Shown here piece by piece: positions 41,005-42,256 of a stretch of DNA of 42,256 nucleotides. The stretch is from an uncultured Bacteroidales bacterium. Its GTDB lineage: Bacteria; Bacteroidota; Bacteroidia; Bacteroidales; Muribaculaceae. Where the stretch lies: assembly GCA_946412245.1 (NCBI GenBank), contig CAMKGM010000023.1:1-42256 (forward strand). Reading direction: 5' to 3'. A program made the translations under genes and the position numbers. The notes beneath the pieces were generated by a model. That model searched no databases and was not told the origin of the DNA. It worked only from the letters and a program-made list of their open reading frames with translations. Position 1 is the first letter of the stretch. Every line of letters starts with the position of its first letter.

Positions 41005-41219
41005 ATTTTGATATTCCAGTTTTTTTTGATAAACTCCATCAAGTTTAATTCTGATTGATTGACGAGCCAACGCTTGTACAGATAAACCGTTTTGGTCAGC
41101 GTCTGTTCCGAAGGATGTTCGTCTGCCCACTCTGCGCCCTTGATGAAGTGTGACATGGCTCGGCACTCGTTTCCGTACTCGGCGAGTGCGCCGGCTTCAA
41201 TGTGCTGCTTTCTGCTCAT
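41001..41219 (-). CDS. Unknown small protein, 72 residues
   Basis: Starts MSRKQHIEAGALAEYGNEC; contains a WADEHPSEQTL segment seen in small Bacteroidales phage proteins. Overlaps both neighbours. Function unknown. Confidence 0.5.
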   Translation of the reverse strand: MSRKQHIEAGALAEYGNECRAMSHFIKGAEWADEHPSEQTLTKTVYLYKRWLVNQSELNLMEFIKKNWNIKI

Positions 41220-41497
41220 TGCTTCAATTCTTCCGGAAAATCGTTAAATCGTCTTACTATCTCCTTGCAGAGAGCATTCGCACTCTCTACGTTGCCCATG
41301 TGGATTTGTGCTATACAAACGTAAGCGTTGGAGCCATACTCTATACAAACGTAAGCGTTGAAGTCATCCTCTATACAAAGGTCGGCGTCAATTTCATTGC
41401 GTGATAAGATCTTCCCTCTCCCCGGCAAGCAGACGAGTTTCATCGTCTTTGTATCGTACTCGCCACTGGCGTAGTCCCCTGTTAGTTTTACTTTCAT
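41216..41497 (-). CDS. Small protein with an internal 10-residue tandem repeat
   Basis: 93 residues from ATG 41497 (MKVKLTGDYASGEYDTKTM). The middle is three exact-length 30-bp repeats (41311-41400) giving NAYVCIEYGS, NAYVCIAQIH and a diverged third copy. No motif recognised. Confidence 0.5.
   Translation of the reverse strand: MKVKLTGDYASGEYDTKTMKLVCLPGRGKILSRNEIDADLCIEDDFNAYVCIEYGSNAYVCIAQIHMGNVESANALCKEIVRRFNDFPEELKQ
41311..41400 (-). repeat. Tandem 30-bp repeat, three copies, in frame
   Basis: Copies at 41311-41340, 41341-41370 and 41371-41400; the first two are nearly identical, the third diverged. As 30 bp is 10 codons, copy changes keep the reading frame. Confidence 0.8.
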
Positions 41498-41498
41498 T

Positions 41499-41960
41499 TT
41501 AGTATCTCTTTTTTGTGAAGTGAATAATTGCAAGTGGCTTGGTTCTGTCGTAGTTTTTGAACCATTCAAGCCAGTCGTCTATTGAAAGTCCATCGTTAAA
41601 CGCCAAGCTACTTAATGCTACATCATAGCAATCTACGATAAACCTATCACATCCATAAAGATTGGCGATATCGAGGCGTTGAATACCAATACCGTCCTCG
41701 CGGGTAAGACGAGCAAGTTCTTCTTGCTTGCTGCGATAAGGAGCACCAGTCCATTGACGCACTGATAGGCAAGCCTCACCTGCGGCAATTTTCTGAAAAC
41801 GTTTCTCCCACAAGTCATAATTAGCACGGATTGTGTGATATTTTTTTGACATGCCGAAGACATCAGGATAAAAAAATTTATCCCGAAAATATGTCGGCTC
41901 CCCATGGCGCTTGTGCGTTGCTGGGAACGTCTTTGAAAGTGTGATTACATAGGTTTTCAT
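41499..41960 (-). CDS. Possible PUA/ASCH-like protein, 153 residues
   Basis: Starts MKTYVITLSKTFPATHKRHG; reads KYHTIRANYDLWEKRFQKIAAGEACLSVRQWTG, like the strand-helix-strand start of ASCH/PUA-like domains, which bind RNA or modified bases. Weak evidence. Overlaps the methyltransferase gene by 4 nt. Confidence 0.45.
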   Translation of the reverse strand: MKTYVITLSKTFPATHKRHGEPTYFRDKFFYPDVFGMSKKYHTIRANYDLWEKRFQKIAAGEACLSVRQWTGAPYRSKQEELARLTREDGIGIQRLDIANLYGCDRFIVDCYDVALSSLAFNDGLSIDDWLEWFKNYDRTKPLAIIHFTKKRY

Positions 41961-42256
41961 AAATCATTTAAAGTTTTACACAACGCCTCGCAGAGAACAC
42001 GAGCCATGTTGACTTCGACGGCGTTGCCGATGAATTTCTTTTGCTCTGCCTGAGTGCCGATGAGGGTGTAGTCGCTTGGGAAGCCCATAATGCGCTTGAG
42101 TTCCTTGATGCGGAGCATACGCATACGAATGTCGGCGATGCAGTAAAGGGCCATAAACTCCTTGATGCGCCTCGTCATGGGACTGTCAGTCTCGTACACC
42201 TCAATGGCAAGCCCCTCGTTTGTGCTGACAAGATACGGCGGCATCTTATCCATCCT
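41957..42256 (-). CDS. DNA cytosine-5 methyltransferase, C-terminal part (runs off the window)
   Basis: The visible about 99 residues contain motif IX/X features: LKRIMGFPSDYTLIGTQAEQ and GNAVEVNMARVL. The gene continues past 42256, so the catalytic PCQ and ENV motifs are not seen. Likely protects phage DNA from host restriction. Last gene of the early block. Confidence 0.8.
   Translation of the reverse strand, partial: RMDKMPPYLVSTNEGLAIEVYETDSPMTRRIKEFMALYCIADIRMRMLRIKELKRIMGFPSDYTLIGTQAEQKKFIGNAVEVNMARVLCEALCKTLNDL

Noticed and set aside
41311-41400. CRISPR array
   Set aside because: The 30-bp units are contiguous without spacers, and code in frame.
1-42256. tRNA genes
   Set aside because: No cloverleaf-like sequence with the conserved T-arm bases was noticed by eye; a dedicated scan could still find one.

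Overview
The window is most of a temperate, long-tailed (siphovirus-type) phage genome of a Bacteroidales host, seen either as a prophage or as a phage contig. The host group is inferred from three things. Several promoters carry the Bacteroidetes -7 box TAnnTTTG. Genes lack strong Shine-Dalgarno sites and have A/T-rich leaders. Several small genes match families typical of Bacteroides/Prevotella mobile DNA (DUF4494, DUF3846, DUF2693-type, DUF3276-type, BspA-like repeats). No genus can be named. No tRNA, rRNA, CRISPR array or clear host gene is visible, and no lysogeny repressor or replication genes lie inside the window.

Layout, left to right. 1-1758: integrase gene (+), then a noncoding stretch with a candidate small RNA, two terminators and several inverted repeats. 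1759-3390 (-): lysis cassette of holin, amidase and a spanin-like lipoprotein. 3573-5538: a tyrosine recombinase (+) next to a 978-bp invertible segment that carries the 3' end of the giant tail-fibre gene and, in the opposite orientation, a silent alternative 3' end. 4984-14090 (-): fibre and tail-tip genes. 14202-15595: small accessory genes and a sigma factor. 15949-24250 (-): tape measure, tail tube and connectors. 24250-31991 (-): major capsid, protease, portal, large and small terminase. 32064-35331 (-): SDR epimerase, MgsA-C-like protein, TAGT-like glycosyltransferase, ParB-like protein and MazG-like protein, possibly a nucleic-acid modification island. 35416-42256 (-): small early-type genes, an N6-methylase-like gene, a third tyrosine recombinase, an HNH nuclease and the 3' end of a cytosine-5 methyltransferase that runs off the window.

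The main discovery candidate is the inversion system at 3573-5538. A dedicated recombinase, whose stop codon is partly made by the inversion site, should swap the last 184 residues of a 1837-residue fibre for a homologous 142-residue alternative, in frame.

Two regulatory systems also stand out. First, the lysis, tail and head promoters share the element TTCAAGAATT exactly 32 bp upstream of a TAnnTTTG box. This looks like a phage late-promoter class driven by an unknown activator. Second, the noncoding transcript predicted just after the integrase has a 23-nt stretch that is the exact complement of the leader of the gene at 40594-40758, and near-complement to the leaders of 14477-14812 and 28727-29317. 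It could be a phage antisense small RNA.
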